A DNA stretch of 22,990 nt, taken from a virus. The notes under the pieces are model-generated. The model worked only from the letters and a program-made list of their open reading frames with translations, ran no database searches and had not been told where the DNA came from. Positions 12,041-19,231 of the stretch are shown piece by piece. The position numbers and the translations under genes are program-made. Each line of letters begins with the position of its first letter. Position 1 is the stretch's first letter. The stretch lies in the IMG/VR virus record IMGVR_UViG_3300001256_000123, positions 1 through 22,990 of that record; one strand, 5' to 3'.

Positions 12041-12505
12041 CGTGCAGCCAATCTAATCAAAGCAAACAGACTAGAAGCGTCAGAATCCTCTCAAAGCGCG
12101 CTGGACGATTATCTCTATTTGGAAGCAGAGCAGCTAAGCCTACAAGCTTGGCGACTCGATTCAGGGGAATTGTTCAAGCGTGTCGTAGCGCTTATAGATG
12201 CGGTGCTTCCCCACTGGCGAGGAGAAGGGAAACAGCCATCTTATTTACTACTAGAACGGCTCAGAGAGCGATCGCAGTGGGGAGATGCCGTGTTTATCAC
12301 AGCATACGGCCCCTACCACGCCATCGGGCACTGGTGGGAAGTTCCGCCAGATTCAGATATTGTCGCCATCAAAGGCGGTAGAGGTTGCAAAGCGCTAAGA
12401 GCCCACCTGGAGCACCTTTATTCTGAATATCGGCAGGATGGGCTGTATAGCTTGCCCCTTGATGTGCTGGAAGAAATCATCGACTTCAACGAGGGAAGTC
12501 TATGA
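11993..12505 (+). CDS. Unrecognised 170-aa protein
   Basis: AGGTG lies about 8 nt before ATG at 11993. Residues ~35-125 are mixed helix and strand, with YLYLEAEQLSLQAWRLDSGE and ALIDAVLPHWRGEGKQPSYL. Then comes an aromatic strand-rich part (VFITAYGPYHAIGHWWEVPP), a Gly-Gly turn and a closing helix LDVLEEIIDFNEG. No family comes to mind and there is no membrane helix or zinc site. It is the first gene of a chain in which each start overlaps the preceding stop by four bases (ATGA), leading to an RHH protein and a replication-like protein. Confidence 0.6.
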   Translation: MLSAYHNSIPCCRILRRAANLIKANRLEASESSQSALDDYLYLEAEQLSLQAWRLDSGELFKRVVALIDAVLPHWRGEGKQPSYLLLERLRERSQWGDAVFITAYGPYHAIGHWWEVPPDSDIVAIKGGRGCKALRAHLEHLYSEYRQDGLYSLPLDVLEEIIDFNEGSL

Positions 12506-12777
12506 GTCGCAAGAACAACAGGACCAGAGGCATCTTGATAGAGATACCCACCGCTCTGGTAGAAGCATTGGCAACGTATACGGAAAGCTCGCAGTGGGAG
12601 GAGTCGCGCACGGTTACGGCAGCGATCGCACTGTTTTTGATGCAAGACAGTAACACCGGCTTCGGCCATTCACGGTCCGTGGCACGGATTTATTTGGATG
12701 CCTTATTTCTAGACGCCCCAAGCTTGGGGTGTTCAGCAGAAGAGGGCAAAATCACAGCAGACAGGAGCAAGGCATGA
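12502..12777 (+). CDS. Second ribbon-helix-helix-like protein
   Basis: 91 aa, with an ATGA overlap to the upstream gene. Residues ~8-46 (RGILIEIPTALVEALATYTE then SQWEESRTVTAAIALFLMQ) have the RHH pattern of a strand with alternating hydrophobics, a helix and a second helix. The C-terminal ~45 residues (GFGHSRSVARIYLDALFLDA onwards) are unassigned. RHH proteins bind DNA as dimers, usually as repressors. It lies directly before the winged-helix protein, with which it is coupled, and may regulate replication genes. It differs in sequence from the RHH protein at 9202. Confidence 0.65.
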   Translation: MSRKNNRTRGILIEIPTALVEALATYTESSQWEESRTVTAAIALFLMQDSNTGFGHSRSVARIYLDALFLDAPSLGCSAEEGKITADRSKA

Positions 12778-13943
12778 AATCAGGTTGTATCAGCCACCCG
12801 GCGGGGGAATCGATCGTCCTCATCCGGCAATGGCAAATAGACGCATTTGGCTGCAAGGTAGTCGCCGCCCTGCTCAGCTATTTCGAGTATTGGCACGATA
12901 TCAAAGCTCGATCTGTGAGAGGGGCAAGGCATCTGAATGATGTCGCCGAGCGGCACGGCGACCAGCCCCAGCAGGACACCAGCCTATTGCAATATCACAC
13001 CCTAGAGGAAATTGAGAAGGCCCTACTGACAGTCGGCAAGCGCACCAAGATATCAGCCGGGATTAAACGTCTAGATGAGGCAGGTATCATCTCAAAGCAC
13101 AAAAATCCAAACCCGCGCTATAGCTTCGATCAGACAATCTATTACCAGTTCCACCCCGAGATAGTAAACGAGTACCTAACGGCTAGAACCCGCATGGTTA
13201 CCCATAGTTCAAAAATGAACGATGGTTCATTCAGGTCTGTACTCTCGGCGTTCAGAAATGAACTCTCGGCGTACGATTCTGAACGATCTATACATAAGAC
13301 TACTTCTAAGACTACTTCTAAGACTTCTACAGAAAGAAAAGAGGAAGATTCTTTTTTTCGAGAAGAGCTTAATCAGGCAGAGGTAGAGGCGCAGACACAG
13401 GCCGGTCAACCACTCCCTGTTAAAAAGCAGCGATCGCCACAAGCGCAGCCGAATCCAGGAGGCGAAGGTTCCGCCGCGCAGTTTAATTCCTCTCAGAGAA
13501 TGGAGGAAAGATTTAACGCCGGTGCGAATCCTCACCCACATCCAGATTTGGTGAGGCTAGGCTTGGGAGGGCTGCATCAGGGCACCAAGAAACACAGCGA
13601 CTGGTGTGAGTGGGCGATCGCTGCCGCTAGAGCAGAGCTGCAAATTACAAAGCCTGATAGCGACTTGGGGATTCCCCGGTGCAAGCGCTTTATCTCAAAC
13701 CTGGTGAGTAACGCCAGGAGGGACAACGACTATGGCCGGTTGGAAATCCTCCTAGATAGCGCAAACATTCTCAGGGCCAGGACGGCGGCTGCGGCAGCAG
13801 CTGTGACAAGCGACGAACCCAAAGTCAGTCCGTTTGAGCGATCGCCAGAAGAAATTCAGTCTACCCGTGCCGCCATCGATGCCGCCGCCGCCAATCTACC
13901 CCCGGCAATCCGACGCGCTAGACAGGCCAGGAGTACGGTATGA
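12774..13943 (+). CDS. Winged-helix replication-initiator-like protein
   Basis: 389 aa. ATG at 12774 is chosen because AGGAG lies 6 nt upstream and it overlaps the previous stop. The N-terminal ~140 residues have the layout of phage replisome-organiser or plasmid Rep winged helices: VLIRQWQIDAFGCKVVAALL, FEYWHDIKARS, then TKISAGIKRLDEAGIISKHK with a strand pair after it (the wing). A repeat-rich linker (KTTSKTTSK) and a long disordered, Gln/Pro-rich section follow. A C-terminal helical domain from ~275 (DWCEWAIAAARAELQI, RCKRFISNLVSNARR) ends in an Ala-rich tail. A replication role is inferred from this layout and from position beside the Rad52-like genes. Confidence 0.6.
   Translation: MKSGCISHPAGESIVLIRQWQIDAFGCKVVAALLSYFEYWHDIKARSVRGARHLNDVAERHGDQPQQDTSLLQYHTLEEIEKALLTVGKRTKISAGIKRLDEAGIISKHKNPNPRYSFDQTIYYQFHPEIVNEYLTARTRMVTHSSKMNDGSFRSVLSAFRNELSAYDSERSIHKTTSKTTSKTSTERKEEDSFFREELNQAEVEAQTQAGQPLPVKKQRSPQAQPNPGGEGSAAQFNSSQRMEERFNAGANPHPHPDLVRLGLGGLHQGTKKHSDWCEWAIAAARAELQITKPDSDLGIPRCKRFISNLVSNARRDNDYGRLEILLDSANILRARTAAAAAAVTSDEPKVSPFERSPEEIQSTRAAIDAAAANLPPAIRRARQARSTV
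13296..13328. repeat. 12-bp direct repeat in linker (AAGACTACTTCT)
   Basis: Two perfect copies plus a third shortened one (AAGACTTCT) encode KTTSKTTSKTS in the linker of the surrounding gene. Confidence 0.9.
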
Positions 13944-14278
13944 GTAGCAGCAGCAGCTTGTTACCCTACCTCTCCTGGATAGCGATCGCTCAACGGCATA
14001 ACTCAGAATCGTTCCGAGATAGGGCGATTGCCTATTTCGACAAAGCCGGGATACCGTATCAAGACTCGTGGAGCATGAACCGGATGCTAGCAAGCCTTGA
14101 AGATAATCAGGTGGTGAATCTAGGCATAGCCGTGGCAATCAGCTTTTATAGAAGCCACAAGCACTGTGAGGAGATGCCTATGGCAGAGCTAAAACGATAT
14201 GCCATAGGGATGATTCTAGGGCAAAGGGGCAACCAGCTAGAGGCCGCTGAGCTATCAGAGGCTTCATCAGCCCTGTAA
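13940..14278 (+). CDS. Unrecognised 112-aa protein
   Basis: It starts with an ATGA overlap after the winged-helix gene. After a Ser run the protein is largely helical: LLPYLSWIAIAQRHNSESF, RDRAIAYFDKAGIPYQDSWS, VVNLGIAVAISFYRSHKHCE and LKRYAIGMILGQRGNQLEAA. The third segment is moderately hydrophobic but has charged flanks and is not a clear membrane helix. No family was recognised. Coupling to the replication-like gene makes a helicase-loader or accessory replication role conceivable, but no ATPase motif is present. Confidence 0.6.
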   Translation: MSSSSSLLPYLSWIAIAQRHNSESFRDRAIAYFDKAGIPYQDSWSMNRMLASLEDNQVVNLGIAVAISFYRSHKHCEEMPMAELKRYAIGMILGQRGNQLEAAELSEASSAL

Positions 14279-14315
14279 AGAGCCTCAGCCCCTTCTGTGG
14301 ACAATCCGACGCGAC

Positions 14316-14474
14316 ATGCCGTCACTAGACGCTGAGGAGGCCATAAACCCACCAGAGAGAGAGCAACCGATTGCCACATGCAACAGTAGTCGCTGGAGTA
14401 TGGCTCTGATGAGCCAATTCCAAAGCCTAGTCGAAGCGGTGAATCCTATTGGTGGGGTGATTGCATTGGGATAA
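14316..14474 (+). CDS. Possible 52-aa protein at the end of the early operon
   Basis: An open frame starting MPSLDAEEAINPPEREQPIA and ending in a helix-like FQSLVEAVNPIGGVIALG. It fills the space between the preceding stop and the terminator in the same direction. No clear ribosome site lies before the ATG, so coupling or chance are both possible. Composition is protein-like, with an acidic N-terminus. No family. Confidence 0.4.
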   Translation: MPSLDAEEAINPPEREQPIATCNSSRWSMALMSQFQSLVEAVNPIGGVIALG

Positions 14475-14542
14475 AGGTCCAAAACTACCCACTATAATTA
14501 TCATTTTCTATACAATGGAAAACGTGTGTAATTGCCGATTAG

Positions 14543-14590
14543 CACGGGTTCTTTGGAAGTGGAGAGCCCGTGTTTTGTTTTGGGTTTTTT
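14543..14590 (+). terminator. Rho-independent terminator of the rightward early block
   Basis: CACGGGTTCT (14543-14552) and AGAGCCCGTG (14563-14572) form a 10-bp stem with one G-U pair and a 10-nt loop. TTTTGTTTTGGG and a further T7 follow. It closes the chain that starts at 11993. Confidence 0.85.
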
Positions 14591-14602
14591 TGGGGATACT
14601 AT

Positions 14603-14632
14603 TTGTGTAAAAAAGGGCAAATGTGCTAGATT
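14603..14632 (+). promoter_or_regulatory. Candidate promoter with GTGTAAAAAAGGGC (site 5, reversed)
   Basis: TTGTGT (14603-14608) and TAGATT (14627-14632) are 18 nt apart, 34 nt before the next ATG. GTGTAAAAAAGGGC (14605-14618) overlaps the -35. It is the 14-mer with one substitution, in the opposite orientation to the other copies relative to transcription. Confidence 0.45.
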
Positions 14633-14666
14633 ATAGCAAGCATACCCGCATCACCATAATACGAAG

Positions 14667-15008
14667 ATGCCACGAAAATACAGAGAATGGTCAGTTTCAA
14701 GGCTAGAATCTGCTTTAGCTACAGAGACATCTAAGCCTTACGAAGCTTGGCCTTGCCACTGCCTAGACACTGCATCAAGCACAAATGGTAAGGTCTACTA
14801 TCGCCTCAGAGAAAGACGCGCAGATGGTAAACCAGGTTCAATGATAAGAACGCTCACATCAAAGGAGTTCAAAGAGTTGAAGCAGCTCTACAAAACAAGC
14901 AAAACTATACATATGCTGCAAAGTGAGCTGCAGCGACGTAAGGCCACTCCAAAGCAGAAGAATAGCCAGTCTCAGGAAGCACCTGGTAAGTGGCCTGACG
15001 TTGCTTAA
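14667..15008 (+). CDS. Small basic protein, monocistronic, unknown function
   Basis: 113 aa, basic. Residues ~25-60 (YEAWPCHCLDTASSTNGKVY then YRLRERRADGKPGSMIRTLT) followed by SKEFKELKQLYKTSKTIHML resemble the layout of DUF6788-like proteins: a strand pair with a Tyr and a Gly-Lys turn, then a long helix. This is only a pattern impression. The C-terminus is Lys/Gln-rich. It has its own candidate promoter after a strong terminator. Its stop overlaps the stop of the convergent tail-module gene by four bases, so it lies at a boundary between blocks and could be a regulator. Confidence 0.6.
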   Translation: MPRKYREWSVSRLESALATETSKPYEAWPCHCLDTASSTNGKVYYRLRERRADGKPGSMIRTLTSKEFKELKQLYKTSKTIHMLQSELQRRKATPKQKNSQSQEAPGKWPDVA

Positions 15009-15553
15009 TTGGGCTGTAGCTGACAGATGTCAGGGAAATTTTTAAGCACCATATAGTCATTCCATGCCTTGATTTCATCATCAGACAAGGCGATGTATTC
15101 ACAGACCGCACCCATAGCCCGAGCGAGGAGCAATGGCGATCGCAGGTCTGGCTGTAGAATCACCAGCTTCAATGTTTGAAATGCATCCATGGCCAGAGGT
15201 GAACCAGAAGCAGCGCATTTTGTTTGAATTGCTGAGTAAAGCGTGTTACCAGCGATCGCAAACTCAGTTAGAAGCGCTAGCCAGTCAGGCTCAGGGTCTG
15301 GTAGGAATTGCTCAGGCGGAATAGCTGTAAGGGCCAGCTCAAGGCCATCTTTATCCAGATCGTCACTCGATTCAAAGTCGAACTGAAAGACCAGCTCAGG
15401 CAGGTCAATCTCTGGCATCGGGTAGGGGATAAACACCGATGCAGGGTAATCATTAGGGTCATATTCTCCCGCCGTCTGTGTGCTAAAGCCAACAACTTTA
15501 GGCAGCTGGGCTTGAATCAAAGGGAGAAGCTGGAAGTCTGGAGTTTCAGGCAT
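15005..15553 (-). CDS. Last gene of the tail module, unrecognised acidic protein
   Basis: 182 aa, acidic. The N-terminal half is strand-rich (FSTQTAGEYDPNDYPASVFI) with a DLPELVFQFDFESSDDLDKD stretch. The C-terminal half is helical (LLTEFAIAGNTLYSAIQTKC, SPLLLARAMGAVCEYIALSD, DDEIKAWNDYMVLKNF). In tail modules the gene after the fibres often encodes a fibre-assembly chaperone or a fibre tip, and either would fit the place. No family match is claimed. The start overlaps the preceding gene's stop by 8 nt. Confidence 0.6.
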   Translation of the reverse strand: MPETPDFQLLPLIQAQLPKVVGFSTQTAGEYDPNDYPASVFIPYPMPEIDLPELVFQFDFESSDDLDKDGLELALTAIPPEQFLPDPEPDWLALLTEFAIAGNTLYSAIQTKCAASGSPLAMDAFQTLKLVILQPDLRSPLLLARAMGAVCEYIALSDDEIKAWNDYMVLKNFPDICQLQPN

Positions 15554-16616
15554 TGATCATTCCGCTCATTGTCATTCTGCTGTAGGTAGCGTGATTGCTC
15601 ACATTTGGATTAGCTACCAGTGTTTGCTGTAGCGCAAACAACTGTGAGAATCCAAATCCAATTGGGACTGAGAAAAGGTCAACAGATAGTAGATTATCCG
15701 CAAGAAGATATGAAGTATTCGAGATATACCGCGACACTGGGACAGTAGCATCATTGAGGCCGATGCCGACCCGACAGGCTGAACTGATACCAGCAAACGC
15801 TTCAATCCTTATATCGATATAGTTCGGGGACTTAGCAAAGACCGTTTCAAATCGGTTTGCCAGAGATGCCGCGTAAGGTCTCCAAGTCAATGATGTGTAT
15901 CGGTGAGGTACATCATTGGTCATGACCAAGTTCTTTGGGCGCTGGTTATAGTAGTTCGATACGAGACGATATTGGTAGTCGTCATATAAGCCGGTGCTTT
16001 TTAGATGCACAGTCCCCAGGAATCGCCGCCGTTGGTCATCAACAGGAACAGAGTCATTCCAGTCGAAGCCGGTGTTCCAGTAGGTTGACGAGTTCACACC
16101 AGGAGAACTATCTGGCCACTTCCTAGCAAACAAACGAGGCTCACCTGTTAGCAGGTAGCAGAAGATGTCGTAGTTCCCCGGAGATGCAGATGCGAAATCC
16201 AGGGATATAGAAGCATCATCACCACCAGGCAGCTCTGTGGGAACCCATCGGTCCTCAGAGGTGTCCCAGAGAGAGATATAGTCGCCTTCAAAGCGGTTCA
16301 GATAGAGGGTCTGAGTACCCGAAGCGATAGCGCCGTGATATCCAGCCTTTGGGTCAAGGGACAAGCGGCACATCGCTATTCGGGAGTTGTGGGTGTTGGC
16401 CTCCTTCGCCGCAGTAATTTGGTACTGCTCTAGAGCCTGCAGGCGATCGCTGTTGGCCTGGACCGAATCGGCCAAGACGCGGTCGCGGCTTTTTAGGAGC
16501 GAGAGCCGCTTGTTAATAGGTGAGTCGTTAGCCCCCCCCAGGACTAGCTCATTCGTTTCAATTCGCGGGACGTTGGTAAATCCAAGGTCATCACGAAGAT
16601 CTACAGAGTCTGGCAT
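15546..16616 (-). CDS. Putative tail fibre / receptor-binding protein
   Basis: 356 aa from ATG at 16616, chosen because GGAG lies 7 nt before it. Residues ~38-75 (KRLSLLKSRDRVLADSVQAN, then SDRLQALEQYQITAAKEAN) form a heptad coiled coil, a typical trimerising stalk. The rest is beta-rich with many Trp, Tyr and Asn (LYLNRFEGDYISLWDTSEDR, YWNTGFDWNDSVPVDDQRRR, RPKNLVMTNDVPHRYTSLTW), like a globular receptor-binding domain. Its place after gpI and another fibre-like gene supports this. The host receptor cannot be predicted. Confidence 0.6.
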   Translation of the reverse strand: MPDSVDLRDDLGFTNVPRIETNELVLGGANDSPINKRLSLLKSRDRVLADSVQANSDRLQALEQYQITAAKEANTHNSRIAMCRLSLDPKAGYHGAIASGTQTLYLNRFEGDYISLWDTSEDRWVPTELPGGDDASISLDFASASPGNYDIFCYLLTGEPRLFARKWPDSSPGVNSSTYWNTGFDWNDSVPVDDQRRRFLGTVHLKSTGLYDDYQYRLVSNYYNQRPKNLVMTNDVPHRYTSLTWRPYAASLANRFETVFAKSPNYIDIRIEAFAGISSACRVGIGLNDATVPVSRYISNTSYLLADNLLSVDLFSVPIGFGFSQLFALQQTLVANPNVSNHATYSRMTMSGMINA

Positions 16617-16632
16617 GTCAATCTCCAATTGC

Positions 16633-16663
16633 AAAAGGCGATCGCCTTGGGTAAGCGATCGCC
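16633..16663 (-). terminator. HIP1-palindrome hairpin between two fibre genes
   Basis: On the minus strand GGCGATCGC (16663-16655), an 8-nt spacer and GGCGATCGCC (16646-16637) can pair, and TTTT follows. It is a plausible weak intrinsic terminator or attenuator just after the -1-frame extension stop. Each half is also self-complementary, so the fold is ambiguous. Confidence 0.45.
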
Positions 16664-16672
16664 AGGTTAGCG

Positions 16673-16759
16673 CTATCCATAAACTCTAAAGCCCCCATAG
16701 GTATAAGTTCCGTCATAGCGAAAGGCTTCAGTTTCGCCAGACGGAACTACGGGTTTGGG
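16673..16759 (-). other. Candidate -1 programmed frameshift (CCCAAAC) and 26-residue extension
   Basis: At 16759-16753 the 0 frame reads C CCA AAC, a perfect X XXY YYZ slippery heptamer, with the 0-frame TAG only one codon later. In the -1 frame translation continues for 26 residues (PVVPSGETEAFRYDGTYTYG, then GFRVYG) to TAG at 16675-16673. The YDGTYTYGG pattern resembles tail-protein sequence such as YDGSAAYDGFYYYDG in the gpI protein upstream. No start codon precedes this stretch in its own frame, so it can only be reached by a shift or be a remnant. Confidence 0.55.
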
Positions 16760-17748
16760 GCTTCATTCTCGTCTCCTTCAGGCTCTGTGCCAGCTTCAAT
16801 TGGAGGCGCTGTGTCAGGAGCAGAGGGGAAGAATTGCTCTTTAACATCCTCGCCATAGGTGGCCACCAGGAGGCCCAACAGTAGCTGAGTACCGCCAGCA
16901 TAGGTCAGGGCCTGACTGCTATATGGCAACCAGGTTTTAATCACAGGGCCGATGCTCTGCTTACGCAGGATTACCTCATGCTCAAGCTCAACGGCAGGGA
17001 GGCCGAAGGCGTCAGAGACCTGATAGACGACCCTAATGTAGTCGAAGGCACCTTCTGAATCAGGGGGAGTCGATTGGTCAGGCATCGGCTCCCAGGCGTC
17101 AGGATTACCAGAAGGGTCAAATGCCGTACCTGCTGGCCAGTAAAAGACTTGACCTGGCGCAACAAGCGCATTCCCGACGATGGGGATGTTCCAGCCCAGC
17201 TCAAATTCATAGGAGCCAGCCCAGGCAGAGGTTGGCTTTAGAGTTGTTCGGTAGACATTGAGAGCCTGATCAAAGAACAGCAGGTAGCGCAGGTCAATGA
17301 CCGTCCCACCAAGGGAGACCTTAGTGCCAAACAAGTTCTCTAAAATGTCTGACGCCTGCTCATTGGTGACAGCAGATAGAGCGTCAGTGAGGACATCCAG
17401 CTGAGCAATCAGCGTTTCTTGTTGATCATTGAGCGTTGACTGCTGGCTAAGGCTACTCTCTGCACTCGATAGCCGCGCAACTTGTTGGCTCAGGGCAGTG
17501 ACGTTAGCAGCGATCGCCGTCGAGTTACTATTGGTGCTTTGCGTCAGCTGAGAGATAGAAGCGCTTAGCGTTTCATCCAATGCAGCGATAGTAGATGCCT
17601 GGACCTGGGCAGCGGCGTCTACAGCTGCATCAACATCTTGAGCTGTCTGGATGTAGGAACCCAAGCTCTCAACCAAAGCCTTCATAGCCAGCAAGTCTGT
17701 CGTCTCAAAGGTTTGATGAACCGTAGTTATTGGGGAGGAGACTGTCAT
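16747..17748 (-). CDS. Tail fibre-like protein with long N-terminal coiled coil
   Basis: 333 aa in the 0 frame. Residues ~17-140 are Ala/Gln/Ser-rich helical heptads (DVDAAVDAAAQVQASTIAAL, LTQSTNSNSTAIAANVTALS, NDQQETLIAQLDVLTDALSA), a long trimeric stalk. About 155-300 is beta-rich (LGGTVIDLRYLLFFDQALNV, ELGWNIPIVGNALVAPGQVF), and the end is disordered, acidic and Pro-rich. It directly follows gpI, where fibre genes usually lie, and precedes a second fibre-like gene. The 3' end carries a -1 slippery heptamer that may extend the product by 26 residues. Start by the only early ATG; no strong ribosome site. Confidence 0.65.
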   Translation of the reverse strand: MTVSSPITTVHQTFETTDLLAMKALVESLGSYIQTAQDVDAAVDAAAQVQASTIAALDETLSASISQLTQSTNSNSTAIAANVTALSQQVARLSSAESSLSQQSTLNDQQETLIAQLDVLTDALSAVTNEQASDILENLFGTKVSLGGTVIDLRYLLFFDQALNVYRTTLKPTSAWAGSYEFELGWNIPIVGNALVAPGQVFYWPAGTAFDPSGNPDAWEPMPDQSTPPDSEGAFDYIRVVYQVSDAFGLPAVELEHEVILRKQSIGPVIKTWLPYSSQALTYAGGTQLLLGLLVATYGEDVKEQFFPSAPDTAPPIEAGTEPEGDENEAPNP

Positions 17749-17803
17749 AGAGGAATCCGAGTCCGAAAGGGTTTGATGTCGCTTTAATAGTTCCCCTGCT
17801 GAA

Positions 17804-19231
17804 TTAGGTGATTTCTACTTCCAAAATAATGAATCGGAGCGCTGTCATCTGTTTAGCGCTAAAGGTAGGCACCAGACGCGCAGGAATCGGCCTGTTGCTA
17901 TAGGTGGCAGGGTCAAAGGTATAGACGACCCGAGACTGAAGGGCATCGTCAGCACCGTAAGCAGAGAGGCACATTTCTTTAAATCCACGCGCAGTAGAAT
18001 CCCTCAAACAGATTTCACCATGGCCCGGATACCAGGGAACTATCAAGTCCTGATGGTTTATCAGGTTTGCCGATGCCCCAGGCGCTAGATACGTGGCATA
18101 GAGGACCTTGGAAGAACCCTGGGACGGATAGACCTGTTCGGATAGCCAATTATAGATTTGGTGCTGTGGACCATTAGCAATTGGCTTGCCAGCCTCAGCC
18201 AAACCAATGAAGGCGCTGCTGATATGATTAGGCCCCAGTACCTCGTATGCAAACTTGATTCGGAAGGTGCGATCGCTAGAAAACTCAGCGCCGTCGAAGG
18301 CAATGGAGCTGACAGTGTTCCAGGTTGAGTCATTGGTAGGCTTCTCTATGACAAGGCCAACGCCAGCTTGCTGTGTCAGGCGATATTCGTCAGCATCATA
18401 TCGAGCGACGATCGCATCAATATTCATTACGCGGAAGTCGTAGAGCTGTGACGATGGTTCAGCAACAGGTTCGGCAGCGCGTTCAGCAGCAGGTTCGACG
18501 GCAGGTTCAGCAGCAGGTTCAGCAGCGGGTTCAGCAGCAGGTTCAGCAGCAGGTTCAGCAGCAGGTTCAGCAGCAGGTTCAGCAGCAGGTTCGACAGCGG
18601 GTTCGACAGTAATGCCTTCAACCTTAAGCTCACCATCGTAGTAGTAAAACCCATCATACGCAGCAGACCCATCATATGTGAGGAGGTTGAAGAGTAGGCT
18701 AAGGTCTCCGATGCGCAGGTCTAGCAAGGGACGAGCCGCAGGCCGCCATTCCTCAATTAGGGCAAGCACCAGCCTAACCTGCTCGATATTAACGGGCGAT
18801 CGCTCCGGGTCAAGGTAGACGATGAAGCCCCCCAATCGACGACCGACAAAGATTTCCTCACCGTTGAAGGTCATGGCACCATCAAAGCGCAGCGGCGGGT
18901 TAGGCTCAACTACTGTATTGGGATACCCCACCGCTATCAAAGAGTTTTTGATGGCCCAGACCGTACCAGCGCGTTTGTTCAGCAGCACCGCATTAGCGAT
19001 GAGCGATCGCTGCTTATCTTCTGTATCCGCCAGCAGCCAGCCACGCAGGCCCCAAACGTTTAGTTGCTGGGCCAGGTGGGGGAGCGCGACGGCAGGCACT
19101 AGCTCAGGGTTATAGACGTGCTGCCAGTCTCCGGGGTCAGTAGCCTGGAGCTGTTTGAGGATTGCCTCAAACGTCACGAAAGGCTTATCTCTTATAGAGT
19201 TTGGCAGTAGGGAGTCCGAGTGGTCTAGCAT
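17804..19231 (-). CDS. Tail protein I (gpI-like) fused via (Glu-Pro-Ala-Ala)n linker to an extra domain
   Basis: 475 aa; P2 gpI has ~180. Residues ~1-200 match the gpI pattern: LLPNSIRDKPF, LVPAVALPHLAQQLNVWGLR, EDKQRSLIANAVLLNKRAGT with VWAIKNSLIAVGY, and EEWRPAARPLLDLRI, then the YDGSAAYDGFYYYDG strand repeat. About 13 Glu-Pro-Ala/Val-Ala/Glu units follow. The C-terminal ~210 residues (SQLYDFRVMNIDAIVARYDA onwards) are beta-rich and unrecognised, possibly carbohydrate-binding or fibre-docking. gpI forms the outer baseplate together with gpJ. The ATG at 19231 overlaps the gpJ stop (TGATG). Confidence 0.85.
   Translation of the reverse strand: MLDHSDSLLPNSIRDKPFVTFEAILKQLQATDPGDWQHVYNPELVPAVALPHLAQQLNVWGLRGWLLADTEDKQRSLIANAVLLNKRAGTVWAIKNSLIAVGYPNTVVEPNPPLRFDGAMTFNGEEIFVGRRLGGFIVYLDPERSPVNIEQVRLVLALIEEWRPAARPLLDLRIGDLSLLFNLLTYDGSAAYDGFYYYDGELKVEGITVEPAVEPAAEPAAEPAAEPAAEPAAEPAAEPAAEPAVEPAAERAAEPVAEPSSQLYDFRVMNIDAIVARYDADEYRLTQQAGVGLVIEKPTNDSTWNTVSSIAFDGAEFSSDRTFRIKFAYEVLGPNHISSAFIGLAEAGKPIANGPQHQIYNWLSEQVYPSQGSSKVLYATYLAPGASANLINHQDLIVPWYPGHGEICLRDSTARGFKEMCLSAYGADDALQSRVVYTFDPATYSNRPIPARLVPTFSAKQMTALRFIILEVEIT
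18456..18611. repeat. Thirteen 12-bp tandem units coding the EPAA linker
   Basis: Units of GGTTCAGCAGCA and close variants (GGTTCGACAGCG and others) encode Glu-Pro-Ala-Ala on the minus strand. The middle has five identical units in a row (18528-18587), while variants lie at the edges, a pattern expected from recent slippage within an older array. Confidence 0.95.

Noticed and set aside
14285-14482. 65-codon minus-strand frame before the terminator
   Set aside because: No ribosome site, opposite to its operon, and overlapped by a better plus-strand frame.
18373-18612. Gln/Val-rich plus-strand frame over the 12-bp repeat
   Set aside because: Any frame across a 12-bp repeat stays open; the minus-strand gpI fusion explains the sequence.
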